A stretch of 64,000 nucleotides of DNA, from positions 204,915 through 268,914 of the forward strand of contig NZ_ML660163.1 in assembly GCF_007004725.1 (NCBI RefSeq). The letters run 5' to 3'. Source of the DNA: Aliikangiella coralliicola (GTDB lineage: Bacteria; Pseudomonadota; Gammaproteobacteria; Enterobacterales; Kangiellaceae). A program made the position numbers and the translations under genes. Below the pieces are notes generated by a model. The model was not told the DNA's origin and ran no database searches. It saw only the letters and a list, made by a program, of their open reading frames with translations. This document shows, piece by piece, positions 24,844-34,480 of the stretch (position 1 is its first letter; the number at the start of each line of letters is the position of its first letter).

Positions 24844-26400
24844 ATGAGCAGTGCCCAAAAGTTAATTGAAAAACGTATAAGCGAGTATAATTCAACCCCA
24901 CTATTACCTCTAGAACTTCCGTACATTAAGCAAAAACTGCGGGACCCCGATGTTTCAGCAGAATCATTTAAAACCCAGTTTAAACGCGACCCAGTATTCT
25001 GCTGGCTATTGATTAGAGCTGCCTGGGTGGCGACTAAAAATCGCGCAAACCACCCTGTCGCAGCCGATCACGCAATGAGCACCATTGGTATCACCGGCAC
25101 CAAAAAAGAATTCGAACAATTACAGCCCAAATCTCAAACGGCGCTATCCCAAAAAGAATTATCTCAAAACCCATTGTCTGACGAAGTCACTTTTTGTCTT
25201 TCAACCAGTTTACTGGCCGCGGAGCTGGCTCACCGCTTTGGAGAGCTCAGCTTAGGCAGTTCGAACATTTATTGGACTTCTTTGTGTTATCAACTACCCG
25301 ATACCTTACTATGGTACTTGCAACCCAAGTCAATGTGGCGGATCTACTATCGTCGATTAACACTACCTAAGAAAATGACCCTATTTGAGGAGTCAAAACT
25401 TGGTTTTAACTTAGCTGAATGGCGACAGGCTGTTGCTGAGCATTTTCACATGAGTGAGTACAACAGAATTCTATACTCAAAACCATTGCCTGATAATCCG
25501 AAAGAACTCTATGAATATGCCACGCAAGGCTATAGTGAAAAAACACCTTCACTAAAAGAATGGCACCGACAAGAAGGGTGGCTGGTAGTTTTATCAAATC
25601 GTTTAGCACGAACCATAATCGCCCCCTGGCATAACCAGAGCTACCGGCATCATTTACAGTTACTCCATCAGTTACTGGCTTTAGATATAAAAAAACTCAA
25701 CCATCTAATTCACCAGAGTATCGCTACAGTCAGTCAGAACCTAACTGGTTCGAAGTTAATGATCCCGGCGATGGGATTTTTGATGTTACGCTCCAAACCT
25801 GCTCTACCAGAGTGGTTAACTAGTCCAACGGTGAAGAAAGCAGCATCTATCAATGTGGAAAAAGCTGCGTCCACAAAAGCGCCCTCTGCTCAAATGAAGC
25901 TATTGCAATTAGTGAAAAAACTAACCTCAGGTGCCGGAGAATTTGAATCTTCCGCTGCACTCATTCATGAAGGGTTAAAGGCAATTTTGACCGAGCTAAA
26001 GTTTTCCCGCGCATCATTTCTGGTGGTTGATCGTAAGACCGCCACCGTCCGAACTCGAATTGCGCTAAATTCTGTCGGCCAGGCAAAAGTTCGTCCAGAC
26101 TTTGAGTTTAAGTTACCAACTCCACTGAGTCGTTTTGTCGAGAAGCAGACATTTATGGTGCTTTCGAGAGAACAACATCAAAAAATCTGGAAAAAACTTC
26201 CCTATGACATTCAGAAGCAGCAAGTTGAAAAATTTATCTTTTGTTCATTACAGCCAGGAAAACAAGTCAGAGCAATTATTTATATGGATGCTCAAGACCA
26301 ATCTCTTTTTGAACCACAAAATCTGGTCAGGGCCAAAACTTTGTTAAAAGGAATTAATAAAGGACTATCAATCAGGAATCAGGCGAAAGCAGAAAGTTAA
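24844..26400 (+). CDS. HDOD-domain protein with C-terminal GAF-like domain
   Basis: A 518-aa protein. Residues 15-290 look like an HDOD domain (LPLELPYIKQKL, VFCWLLIRAAWVA, HAMSTIGITGTKKEF), which lacks the catalytic HD pair of the parent superfamily and serves in signalling. Residues 360-505 resemble a GAF domain (FSRASFLVVDRKTATVRTRI ... IIYMDAQDQSLFEPQNL). HDOD-GAF combinations are frequent in Gammaproteobacteria as regulatory scaffolds of uncertain ligand. It is monocistronic in view, followed by a 92-bp gap before the convergent RND gene. Confidence 0.65.
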   Translation: MSSAQKLIEKRISEYNSTPLLPLELPYIKQKLRDPDVSAESFKTQFKRDPVFCWLLIRAAWVATKNRANHPVAADHAMSTIGITGTKKEFEQLQPKSQTALSQKELSQNPLSDEVTFCLSTSLLAAELAHRFGELSLGSSNIYWTSLCYQLPDTLLWYLQPKSMWRIYYRRLTLPKKMTLFEESKLGFNLAEWRQAVAEHFHMSEYNRILYSKPLPDNPKELYEYATQGYSEKTPSLKEWHRQEGWLVVLSNRLARTIIAPWHNQSYRHHLQLLHQLLALDIKKLNHLIHQSIATVSQNLTGSKLMIPAMGFLMLRSKPALPEWLTSPTVKKAASINVEKAASTKAPSAQMKLLQLVKKLTSGAGEFESSAALIHEGLKAILTELKFSRASFLVVDRKTATVRTRIALNSVGQAKVRPDFEFKLPTPLSRFVEKQTFMVLSREQHQKIWKKLPYDIQKQQVEKFIFCSLQPGKQVRAIIYMDAQDQSLFEPQNLVRAKTLLKGINKGLSIRNQAKAES

Positions 26401-26492
26401 CTGCAACTTTCACACTCCTCCGTCTTTATTGAACGAAGGAATGTGATGATAACGAATCTCTTTTCTAAAAAGAAAACTCAATCGACACAAGG

Positions 26493-29400
26493 TTAATGCG
26501 AATATGCAGTCTTACTTTTCCTTGAGCGAAATAAATTTTTAATATCCTCAAGAATCATGTACAAACACGGAATTAAAAACAAGGTAATCACTGTGGCAAA
26601 CATAATTCCAAATCCAATCGAGATTGCCATCGGAATAATAAACTGTGCTTGCAAACTCGTTTCGAAGTAAATTGGCAATACGCCGAAAAACGTGGTTAAC
26701 GACGTCAACAAAACCGCTCGAAATCGTTTTGTGCCAGATTGTACGACAGCATCGATCATCCTTATTCCCTGCGCTCTCGCTTTATTAATAAAGTCCACCA
26801 TGATCAAACTATCGTTCACCACAACACCTGTTAACGCGATAATCCCATACAGAGAAAGCATGTTAAGTGATTTGCCTAACAAGAAATGTCCAACAATCGC
26901 GCCAATTACACCAAAAGGAATAACCATCATGATAATCACTGGTTGTGAGTAGGACTTGGTAGGTATCGCAATCAAACAATAGATCATTCCAAGCGCACCA
27001 ATAAACGCAACAGCTAACTGTTTTAAGAAGTCTTGCTGGTCCTTGCTGGCACCTTCAATTCCATACTTAACACTTGGGTATTGGCTTAGTATGTCAGGAA
27101 TAGTCTTTGTGTTAACTTCTTCAATCACTTTACGAGATTCGACTTTCGCCGGATCAATATCTGCAGATACCGTAATTGAGCGTTTTTGATTAACACGGGT
27201 GATACTGGTAAACCCGGTACCAATCTCAACATCAGCGACTTGATAGAAAGGCACTTCCTGACCTGCTGGAGTGCGGATCCACATATTTTCTAAATCGGCA
27301 ATTGAACGTCTCTCCGACTCAGGATAACGGACCATGACTTTCAACTCATCGCGGCCACGCTGAATTCGCTGGGCTTCTTCACCATAAAATGCCTGACGAA
27401 CCTGGCGTCCTAAATCATTTAAGGTTAACCCAAGCACTTCGGCTTCGGGTTTAATCTTTAGTTGTATTTCCTGACTACCACTACTAAAGGAGTTACGAAT
27501 ATCAAAAACACCATCATACTCGCCTAACTGCAGCTCCAACGTTCGTGCCGCAGCATCTAATTCTTCGTCGTTAGCACCAACCAGCTGGAACTCTAGCGCA
27601 GCACCGCCGCCAGCATTAGTCCCGGCGAAAAATCTTAACTCCTTTGCACCGGGAATTTCACCTACTTTTTCTCGCCACAGTTTTTCAATTTCAAAAGCCC
27701 CCAGATCTCTTTCCTCGGGCTTAGTAAGTTCTAACAAAAATCCTCCACCAGTATCACCGTTAGTAAACAGCATGGTGTGATGAATAAAACTTTCTCCATT
27801 TGCCTGTGGGTGTTCTTCTCCCATTTCAAGTGCTGCTTGCTCAATTCTATTAAGCGCCTCGTTTCGAGCGCTCACCGAAGAGCCATCAACCATGGTGATA
27901 TTACCTTGAATAAAATCACTGGGGATATTTGGAAATACTTCAACTTTAACCAAACTGGCCATAATTAATCCTAAAGCGACAAACCAGGTGGCGATAAAAA
28001 TTGCCATGGTGTTGTAACGGCCTTTAACCGCTTTTTCAAGTAACGGTTTATATTTAAACTCAATAAAATTTTCTAACCAATTGCGAAAGGACGCCTGAAA
28101 TTTTTCGAAAAAATTCGCATTCGCTTTATCAATTGGTGAATATTTCATGTGGGCTAAATGGGCAGGCAAAATCCACTTTGATTCAATCAATGAAAATACC
28201 AGGCACGCCGAAACAACAATCGCGATTGCACGGAAAAATGCGGCAAAATTTGCTTCAATCATTAACAACGGCGTAAACGCAGCGATGGTTGTCAACACGC
28301 CAAAAGTCGCAGGCATTGCAACACGGTGTGCTCCTCTGATGACGTTATCGGTGGTGTGTCCATATTCACGAATTTCTGTATAAATACTTTCTCCGATGAC
28401 GATAGCATCATCAACAACAATACCGAGCACCATAATAAAGGCGAAAAGGCTGAGCAGGTTAATTGAAACCGACCACTCTCCAAGGTTTGGCATAACAATA
28501 AAGGCACCAAAAAAACAAACCGGTATCCCCACCATTACCCAAAAGGCAATCCTCACTCTGAGGAACATGGCTAAAATGCAAAATACCAGGAAAGCACCTA
28601 CGACCATGTTGCTCAACATCATATCCAGGCGAGCATTCAAGTAATAAGAAGAATCTCCCCAAACGCCGAGCTTGGCCCCTTCAGGTAACGCATCCTGCTT
28701 TTCATCCACGTATTCTTTTACTGCCGCGGCAATCGCCAGGTCATTTTGATCGCCCGTGGACTTGATTCGAATGCTAGAAGTGGGCTCACCGTCGAAGCGA
28801 GCAAAACCTTCACCTTCAACAAAACCGTCAATAACGTTTGCGACATCTCCTAACAATAATCGGGTACCATCGGAGTTAGTGCGTAATACCAGGTTACTAT
28901 ACTCCTCTCCGGTGTAGGCTTGCCCTTTTGTTCGCAGCAAGATATCGCCACCTTCCGCTTTAATCGAACCGCCCGGCAGATCGATCGAAGAGTTGCGCAC
29001 AGCACGAGAAACTTCATCGAAAGTTAACCCGTATTTTTTTAATTTGAACTCTGAAATTTCAATACTGATTTCATAATCACGATTGCCGACAATTTGCGCA
29101 ATATTGACTTCAGGCAATGTCATGATTTCGTCGCGAACTTGCTTGGCTAACTCTTGCCGGGTTTTACGGTCCATACTGCCATAGACAGAAACCCACAATA
29201 CATCGCCTTGAAATTCAACTTTAGTCACAATGGGCTTTTCTGTTTGCGCGGGAAACGTAGTTATTGCGTCAATCTGCATTTGAACTTCGTCCAACATTTC
29301 TGAAAGCGAATAACCAGACTCCAACTCAAGGTTCACCTGACCATTACCTTCAAACGCGTACGAAGTCATCCGCTTGATGCCTTCAATATTTTCCAGTGCT

Positions 29401-29630
29401 TCTTCAACTTTCAGTATCACCGACTTTTCAACTTCTTCAGGCGCTGCGCCGAGATGAGGAACAGAAACAGTGATTGAGTTTGGATTAAACTCAGGAAACA
29501 TTTTCTTATTAATCGTTGAATAAGAAAATAAGCCGCCTATAATAATTCCTATCATTAACAAATTTGCTGCGACCGGATTTCGTGCAAACCAGGCGATAAT
29601 GCCGGTGAGCTTTTCTTGAGAAGCACTCAT
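26493..29630 (-). CDS. RND-family efflux permease
   Basis: A 1045-aa inner-membrane transporter of the AcrB/HAE superfamily. The N-terminal helix ARNPVAANLLMIGIIIGGLF, the TM4 charge motif GIVVDDAIVIGESIY and a second half with VVVNDSLIMVDFIN show the duplicated RND architecture with two large periplasmic loops. Subfamily features resemble less-studied marine HAE permeases, so the substrate is not assigned. Its ATG overlaps the adaptor stop as TAATG, giving translational coupling. No outer-membrane TolC-like gene is adjacent. Confidence 0.85.
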   Translation of the reverse strand: MSASQEKLTGIIAWFARNPVAANLLMIGIIIGGLFSYSTINKKMFPEFNPNSITVSVPHLGAAPEEVEKSVILKVEEALENIEGIKRMTSYAFEGNGQVNLELESGYSLSEMLDEVQMQIDAITTFPAQTEKPIVTKVEFQGDVLWVSVYGSMDRKTRQELAKQVRDEIMTLPEVNIAQIVGNRDYEISIEISEFKLKKYGLTFDEVSRAVRNSSIDLPGGSIKAEGGDILLRTKGQAYTGEEYSNLVLRTNSDGTRLLLGDVANVIDGFVEGEGFARFDGEPTSSIRIKSTGDQNDLAIAAAVKEYVDEKQDALPEGAKLGVWGDSSYYLNARLDMMLSNMVVGAFLVFCILAMFLRVRIAFWVMVGIPVCFFGAFIVMPNLGEWSVSINLLSLFAFIMVLGIVVDDAIVIGESIYTEIREYGHTTDNVIRGAHRVAMPATFGVLTTIAAFTPLLMIEANFAAFFRAIAIVVSACLVFSLIESKWILPAHLAHMKYSPIDKANANFFEKFQASFRNWLENFIEFKYKPLLEKAVKGRYNTMAIFIATWFVALGLIMASLVKVEVFPNIPSDFIQGNITMVDGSSVSARNEALNRIEQAALEMGEEHPQANGESFIHHTMLFTNGDTGGGFLLELTKPEERDLGAFEIEKLWREKVGEIPGAKELRFFAGTNAGGGAALEFQLVGANDEELDAAARTLELQLGEYDGVFDIRNSFSSGSQEIQLKIKPEAEVLGLTLNDLGRQVRQAFYGEEAQRIQRGRDELKVMVRYPESERRSIADLENMWIRTPAGQEVPFYQVADVEIGTGFTSITRVNQKRSITVSADIDPAKVESRKVIEEVNTKTIPDILSQYPSVKYGIEGASKDQQDFLKQLAVAFIGALGMIYCLIAIPTKSYSQPVIIMMVIPFGVIGAIVGHFLLGKSLNMLSLYGIIALTGVVVNDSLIMVDFINKARAQGIRMIDAVVQSGTKRFRAVLLTSLTTFFGVLPIYFETSLQAQFIIPMAISIGFGIMFATVITLFLIPCLYMILEDIKNLFRSRKSKTAYSH

Positions 29631-30979
29631 TATTGGCCTCCTCCGTTATCCACCAATGTTTCCTCTTCGGACGTTTGAGCATCACTTTGGCTGGCAACCT
29701 GAGAATTCTCAGATTCTTCAGACTCAATCGACTCTTCATAACCAGACAATCGAATAGACATCCCTTCAACAGGAGTGCTTAGTTTCGTCACTACCACTTT
29801 ATCCCCAGACGACAATCCATCAGAAACATAAATATTTTCAGCGTCGGTGCGGAGAATATTTACTTTGGAAAATTTCAGTCTTCGATCATCATTAACAAGG
29901 TAAAGTTCATTGGAACCTCTTACTGCTTTGCGCGGCACGCTCACGACATCACTAACCGTTGTTCCATAGATTTTTGCTTTAACAAAAGTGCCGACACGTA
30001 TCGGTTCTACTTTATTGCCTGCGTCTTCGCCCGCACCTTTTTCCGCTTTGTCGTGACTTTTAATCACACCATAAGGATCATTAATTTGGGCAACAACATA
30101 ATTGACGCGACTATTAGCATCAACGACACCTTCTGAGCGGGTGATAAACGAATCCAATGTTTTACGCTTGCCCCCTTGCGTCCAGGACAACTCAACTTTC
30201 GCCCCCACTTGATCAGCCGCCCCCAAAGCAGGCATTTCAATAAACGCAAAGTCTTGCTCTTTTATCGGCAAACGAATTTCCGCGTAATCAATGGCAAAGG
30301 TCGTTGCCAACTGGGATCCGGTAGAAACATACTGGCCTATATCTACCATTTTTGCTTTCACCATGGCATCGTATGGAGCAACAATACGGGTTCTATCGAG
30401 TTTTATCTGTGCATTTCTCACATCAGCCTGTGCCGCTTTAACATCGGCCTCAGCTTGCTGTAATTGCGGTTTTCTTAATGCAAGAATTGGCGCATTGTTT
30501 TTGGCTCGGCCGGTCATACTCCATTCTTTTTCGGCTTGCTTTCCGCGCGCTCTTTCTTCAACCAGACGAGCATTTGCAGCATCTAATCTTGCTTGAGCTT
30601 GCAGCAACGCGACCTCATAACTGATCGGGTCTATTTCTAGCAACAATTCACCTTTTTCAAAAAAACCACCGACAACAAATTTGCTTGACACATTTTTAAT
30701 CACGCCGGAAACTTCGGATACCATGGTTGTTTCGGTCCGTGGCATGATGCTTCCCTGTGATTCAATTTCAAAAACAACATCGCCCTTAATCGCTTCGATT
30801 GCCTCAACCAGCGGCGCTTTAGTTTCAACAGGCTTCTTGGCCGGCTTAGGCGCCATGCCTCCGGCAATTACCATCACTAGAAAACCGCCAAAGACAATTC
30901 CTAGAGGAATAAACACTGTTCTGAGTTTGAATTTTTTGCGAGTGACAGGTTGGCTTGTTACGTTAGGGGAATCGCTCAT
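29630..30979 (-). CDS. RND periplasmic adaptor (membrane fusion protein)
   Basis: A 449-aa protein. After a basic N-terminus it has one TM anchor (VFIPLGIVFGGFLVMVIAGG), then a lipoyl-like half, a coiled-coil hairpin (residues 125-200, Ala/Lys/Glu-rich) and beta-barrel segments typical of HlyD/AcrA adaptors. The C-terminal 40 residues are acidic and Ser/Glu-rich. I use the ATG at 30979; an upstream TTG at 31012 is less likely. It is the first gene of a two-gene operon with the permease. Confidence 0.82.
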   Translation of the reverse strand: MSDSPNVTSQPVTRKKFKLRTVFIPLGIVFGGFLVMVIAGGMAPKPAKKPVETKAPLVEAIEAIKGDVVFEIESQGSIMPRTETTMVSEVSGVIKNVSSKFVVGGFFEKGELLLEIDPISYEVALLQAQARLDAANARLVEERARGKQAEKEWSMTGRAKNNAPILALRKPQLQQAEADVKAAQADVRNAQIKLDRTRIVAPYDAMVKAKMVDIGQYVSTGSQLATTFAIDYAEIRLPIKEQDFAFIEMPALGAADQVGAKVELSWTQGGKRKTLDSFITRSEGVVDANSRVNYVVAQINDPYGVIKSHDKAEKGAGEDAGNKVEPIRVGTFVKAKIYGTTVSDVVSVPRKAVRGSNELYLVNDDRRLKFSKVNILRTDAENIYVSDGLSSGDKVVVTKLSTPVEGMSIRLSGYEESIESEESENSQVASQSDAQTSEEETLVDNGGGQ

Positions 30980-31328
30980 GGCTACAATCTCTCTGGTTGA
31001 AAAACAGCTCAAATACTTTTTAGTTTTGCGATGTCTATTTTGCCGTATTTAGGAGCAGAATTACTGCAACTAAAATGTAAATAAACTTGATGAATGTAAA
31101 GAATTGCAAATCTTAATGGTCAATAATGTAAAGTCAGGCTTAGTTCTACCAAATTATACTGATTCAGCTTGATTACTAATTGGCTCAAAGCGATTAATGC
31201 GCCAATCCTCAGGTTAAATTTAGCAGGAAAAATAGGAAAAATTAATTTAACGAGTAATTAATAACAATTCTTAAATTCCTGATTTTGGATTCAGGCTTAA
31301 TTAATGTCGCTTTTGCAACATACTAGTA
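30980..31328. other. Intergenic region upstream of the RND operon
   Basis: About 350 AT-rich bases between the RND adaptor start and the end of the zinc-finger gene. It probably contains the RND promoter; I see no clear operator, repeat or RNA. Confidence 0.4.
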
Positions 31329-31529
31329 CTAATCATTTTCCAGTTCGAAATGATTACCACAGTATGGACAGTCAGCTTCACCTGTTTTTAGCGGTAAATA
31401 AACTCTGGGATGTTGATTCCAATGTTCTTCGTCTTTTGGAGGACAGCACGCGGGTAAAGCATCTTTGGCGACTTTAATGACTGCCTTGTTGGCATTATTT
31501 GATTGGGAAGTCACTGGGGAAGAAGTCAT
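31329..31529 (-). CDS. Small zinc-finger domain protein (zf-CHCC type)
   Basis: A 66-aa protein. Its C-terminus HPRVYLPLKTGEADCPYCGN matches the zf-CHCC family, which includes the mitochondrial NDUFS6 fold: His, then a CPYC pair after a GEA(D) turn. An upstream CC pair lies at residues 28-29. Bacterial members are small, widespread and mostly uncharacterised. Monocistronic in view. Confidence 0.75.
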   Translation of the reverse strand: MTSSPVTSQSNNANKAVIKVAKDALPACCPPKDEEHWNQHPRVYLPLKTGEADCPYCGNHFELEND

Positions 31530-31935
31530 ATTTTACTCCGTTATTGTTTTATCAGGGGTCGCTAAAAATATCAAAGATAGCATTCTTCAAAACGCCTAAC
31601 CTGTCAACTCAGATTAGTTTACCCGAAAATACAAATCAAGCCACTGTAATCGAGTCAATTTCTGATTATTCCGGCAAAATATTGCGCTATTAAAAGTCCT
31701 CAATCCTAGCTTTGATCTTATCTCAAACAAAATTTCGAAAACGCGCCAAATTCAAGCGCTAATTTTTCGGGTGCACCAAAACGAAACATTTCCCTGGCTA
31801 AATTCACCCAAAACTTCCTTAAATTGCGACAACTTTCCACAAAAAGCCCTGTTTTCACATTGGCATGCAAATTGAGATACAAAAACTTAAAGGCGAATAA
31901 TCACGCATTAGAAAACCAATAAGGGGAAATTTTCA
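31530..31935. other. Regulatory region upstream of glnK
   Basis: A 406-bp gap between divergent genes. The right half carries a sigma-54-like promoter (listed separately) and a TGCACCA heptamer at 31772-31778 that matches half of an NtrC-binding site (TGCACCA-N5-TGGTGCA). The other half-site is not evident. The left half shows nothing clear. Confidence 0.4.
31860..31876 (+). promoter_or_regulatory. Sigma-54-like -24/-12 promoter of glnK
   Basis: TTGGCATGCAAATTGAG matches the sigma-54 consensus TTGGCACG-N4-TTGCW with GG and G(A) in the -24/-12 positions at the right spacing; the -12 C is A here. It would start transcription about 50 bp before the glnK ATG. Nitrogen-regulated glnK-amtB operons are usually driven by sigma-54 and NtrC. 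Confidence 0.5.
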
Positions 31936-32274
31936 ATGTTCTGGGTAACAGCAATAGTAAGACCGTTCAAACTGAGTGAAGTTTACGAAAAATTAGTCAG
32001 CGATGGGGTCGGTGGTATGACCGTCACCGAAGTAAAAGGGTTCGGAAATCAGCGGGCGGATACCGAAGTGTACCGAGGAAATACTTACACCAGTCGTTTC
32101 GTCCCAAAGGCAAAAATTGAAATGGCCGTTTCAGAAGATGAGCTGGAGCGTGTGCTGCAAAGCATCATGGAAGCAAGCAAAACAGGAAGCCCCGGCGACG
32201 GCAAAATTTTTGTTTGGAAGTTAGAACAAGCCATTCGTATTAGAACCGCCGAAATAAACGGTGATGCAATTTAA
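31936..32274 (+). CDS. glnK: PII signal-transduction protein GlnK
   Basis: A 112-aa PII protein. The T-loop region contains EVYRGNTYTSRF, with the Tyr in the position uridylylated in GlnB/GlnK, and the C-terminal signature GSPGDGKIFVWKLEQAIRIR is intact. PII senses 2-oxoglutarate, ATP/ADP and, through GlnD, glutamine, and blocks the ammonium channel when nitrogen is plentiful. It is followed by amtB 132 bp downstream, the usual glnK-amtB pair. The T-loop differs from the usual GRQKGHTE (here GNQRADTE), a divergent GlnK variant. Confidence 0.92.
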   Translation: MFWVTAIVRPFKLSEVYEKLVSDGVGGMTVTEVKGFGNQRADTEVYRGNTYTSRFVPKAKIEMAVSEDELERVLQSIMEASKTGSPGDGKIFVWKLEQAIRIRTAEINGDAI

Positions 32275-32406
32275 TCCGACGGTGTTTATCAATTAATAAA
32301 ATGGTCAATCAATAAAAATAACGAATCAATAAACAGCACCTGACTATAACGAACAAAAAGAACTCAATTAAAAGAATTAACCAAGTGTAAAAGAGAGAAC
32401 CTGATT

Positions 32407-33663
32407 ATGGAATCAACAGACTTGCTCAGTCAAACTAACTATCTATTCAACACCTTGTTTTTACTATTTTCCGGTGCCCTGGTCATGTGGATGGCAGCCG
32501 GTTTCGCCATGCTGGAAGCAGGGCTGGTACGTAGCAAAAATACCACGGAAATTTTGACAAAAAATATTCTACTATATGCCCTGGCGTGCATTATGTATCA
32601 AATCATCGGTTTCGATATTATGTACCAGGACAATGACACCGCCGGTTTTTTTCCAAGTATTGGTTTTGGTATAAATGAAACGGCAGAAGGCGCTTCCCAA
32701 CCTGGGAAAGTTGACTTTTTCTTCCAGGTAGTTTTCGTTGCGACCGCGATGTCAATTGTGTCAGGTGCCGTTGCAGAACGAATGAAGCTTTCTTCATTTT
32801 TACTTTTTGCGGTGTTCCTGACAGCCTTCATTTACCCGTTGGAAGGTTACTGGACATGGGGTGCCGGATTTTTAGGCGCTAGCACTGAAGACGGTGGATT
32901 AGGATTTAGCGACTTCGCAGGCTCTGCCATTGTTCATATGGCGGGCGCGATGGCTGCCCTGGCCGGCGTTATCCTGTTAGGCCCACGTAAAGGTCGCTAT
33001 TCAGAGAAAGGCGTTAAACCCGTTCCCGGTGCTAACATGCCACTCGTCGCTCTGGGCACGTTTATTCTCTGGTTCGGTTGGTTAGGATTTAACGGCGGCT
33101 CTCAATTAAGTTTTACCGGTGTCGCCGACGCAGACGCCGTTGCGAATATTTTTGTTAATACAAACGCAGCCGCTGCAGCAGGAGCGTTACTTGCCTATTT
33201 GCTCAGTTTATTCATTTACGGCAAAGCCGACTTAACCTTGATAGTTAACGGGGCCTTAGCCGGTCTGGTCACCATTACCGCAGCACCAGATTCACCAACT
33301 GCATCACAAGCAGCCATGTTCGGTGCGCTTGGCGCAACCTGCACATTTTTCGCAATCAAGTTTTTTGATCAGATAAAAATTGACGATCCTGTCGGTGCGA
33401 TTTCAGTTCATGGCGTTGCGGGAATCGTCGGTGTGTTATTAGTTCCTGTAACAAAAGACGTTTCTGTACTGACACAGTTAGCCGGTCTCGGTGTGATAGC
33501 CGCATGGGTTTTCAGCGCCAGCCTGCTTATCTGGTATCTGCTCAAGAAAACTGTCGGTATCCGAATTAGCTCGCAAGATGAATATATCGGCGCAGATATT
33601 TCTGAGTGCGGCCTTGAGGCTTATCCGGAATTTATTAGCGGCCGTACCTCTAACATGCTTTAA
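32407..33663 (+). CDS. amtB: Ammonium transporter Amt
   Basis: A 418-aa polytopic membrane protein with 11 expected TM helices. Family blocks include MWMAAGFAMLEAGLVRSKN, DFAGSAIVHMAGAMAALAG with the pore His, and DDPVGAISVHGVAGIVGVLL with the second pore His. It would conduct ammonium/ammonia across the inner membrane. No N-terminal signal peptide is visible. Gene order glnK-amtB supports regulation by PII. AGAGAGAA precedes the ATG. Confidence 0.92.
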   Translation: MESTDLLSQTNYLFNTLFLLFSGALVMWMAAGFAMLEAGLVRSKNTTEILTKNILLYALACIMYQIIGFDIMYQDNDTAGFFPSIGFGINETAEGASQPGKVDFFFQVVFVATAMSIVSGAVAERMKLSSFLLFAVFLTAFIYPLEGYWTWGAGFLGASTEDGGLGFSDFAGSAIVHMAGAMAALAGVILLGPRKGRYSEKGVKPVPGANMPLVALGTFILWFGWLGFNGGSQLSFTGVADADAVANIFVNTNAAAAAGALLAYLLSLFIYGKADLTLIVNGALAGLVTITAAPDSPTASQAAMFGALGATCTFFAIKFFDQIKIDDPVGAISVHGVAGIVGVLLVPVTKDVSVLTQLAGLGVIAAWVFSASLLIWYLLKKTVGIRISSQDEYIGADISECGLEAYPEFISGRTSNML

Positions 33664-33762
33664 CTCGACATCTCGTTTCTGTCTTGAAAATTAGAATTAT
33701 TGCCTAAGAGCACCAATAAAAAGAACACAAAAAAACCAACGAAAGAAGGAGAAAAAATAATT

Positions 33763-34407
33763 ATGAAAGCACGTACTTTGGGATTGTTAGCAGCGAGTTT
33801 GATAGGTATTCAAGCCAACAATAGTCACGCAGATTCGCTGAGCTATGAAGGAAACCTGACTTTAGCCAGCCGATATATGTTTCGCGGATTCGACCTTAGT
33901 GATAGTGATCCAGTGGTACAGGGAGACTTCACCATTAGCCACGCCAGCGGCTTTTCAATTGGCGCCTGGGCAAGTCAATATGATGTTGTCACTGATGACG
34001 GAATTGAAACAGACCTGGTGGTGAGCTATGAGACCGAAATTAGCGATAGCGTTTCAGTGAATATCGGGTTAACTGAATATACTTATTCAGGCGACACTGA
34101 CTCAACGACCGAATATTACGCAGGATTATCTGTTGAAAATTTTGGTGTCACTTACTATCGAGACACCGATCTCAAAAACGATTATTACAGTCTGGATGCA
34201 GAGTTTGACCTGATGACTGCACTATCCTTAGCATTTCATATTGGCCATAACTCGCCTGACAACGGCGTATCCCATGAAGACTATAATATCGGACTTGGAT
34301 ATGCAGTTAACAGACATTTATCCTTGTCGGCAAACTATAGTTTACTTGAGCTCGATGGAGCGGATGATGACAATAACTTCGCTGTTAGTGTTAATTATTT
34401 ATTTTGA
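33763..34407 (+). CDS. TorF-family putative outer-membrane porin
   Basis: A 214-aa protein with a signal peptide of about 23 residues ending NNSHA. The mature part (YEGNLTLASRYMFRGFDLSD, then repeated amphipathic strands and a C-terminal Phe in VNYLF) matches the TorF/gcw_chp (TIGR02001) family of small beta-barrels. The start at 33763 has AGAAGGAG upstream; an upstream in-frame start would precede the signal peptide by 21 residues. It follows amtB by 99 bp, so a role in letting ammonium or other small nitrogen compounds cross the outer membrane is plausible but unproven. Confidence 0.78.
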   Translation: MKARTLGLLAASLIGIQANNSHADSLSYEGNLTLASRYMFRGFDLSDSDPVVQGDFTISHASGFSIGAWASQYDVVTDDGIETDLVVSYETEISDSVSVNIGLTEYTYSGDTDSTTEYYAGLSVENFGVTYYRDTDLKNDYYSLDAEFDLMTALSLAFHIGHNSPDNGVSHEDYNIGLGYAVNRHLSLSANYSLLELDGADDDNNFAVSVNYLF

Positions 34408-34438
34408 ATAAAAAGGCGAAAACTGGCAAAAAGAAATG

Positions 34439-34466
34439 GGGAAGGCAAGAAAATCAGCTCCTTCCC
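34439..34466 (-). terminator. Terminator after glnE
   Basis: On the minus strand GGGAAGG (34460-34466) pairs with CCTTCCC (34439-34445), followed by CATTTCTTTTT. It lies 15 bp beyond the glnE stop and between two convergent genes, so it may serve both. Confidence 0.5.
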
Positions 34467-34480
34467 AAACCTGATGTTAA

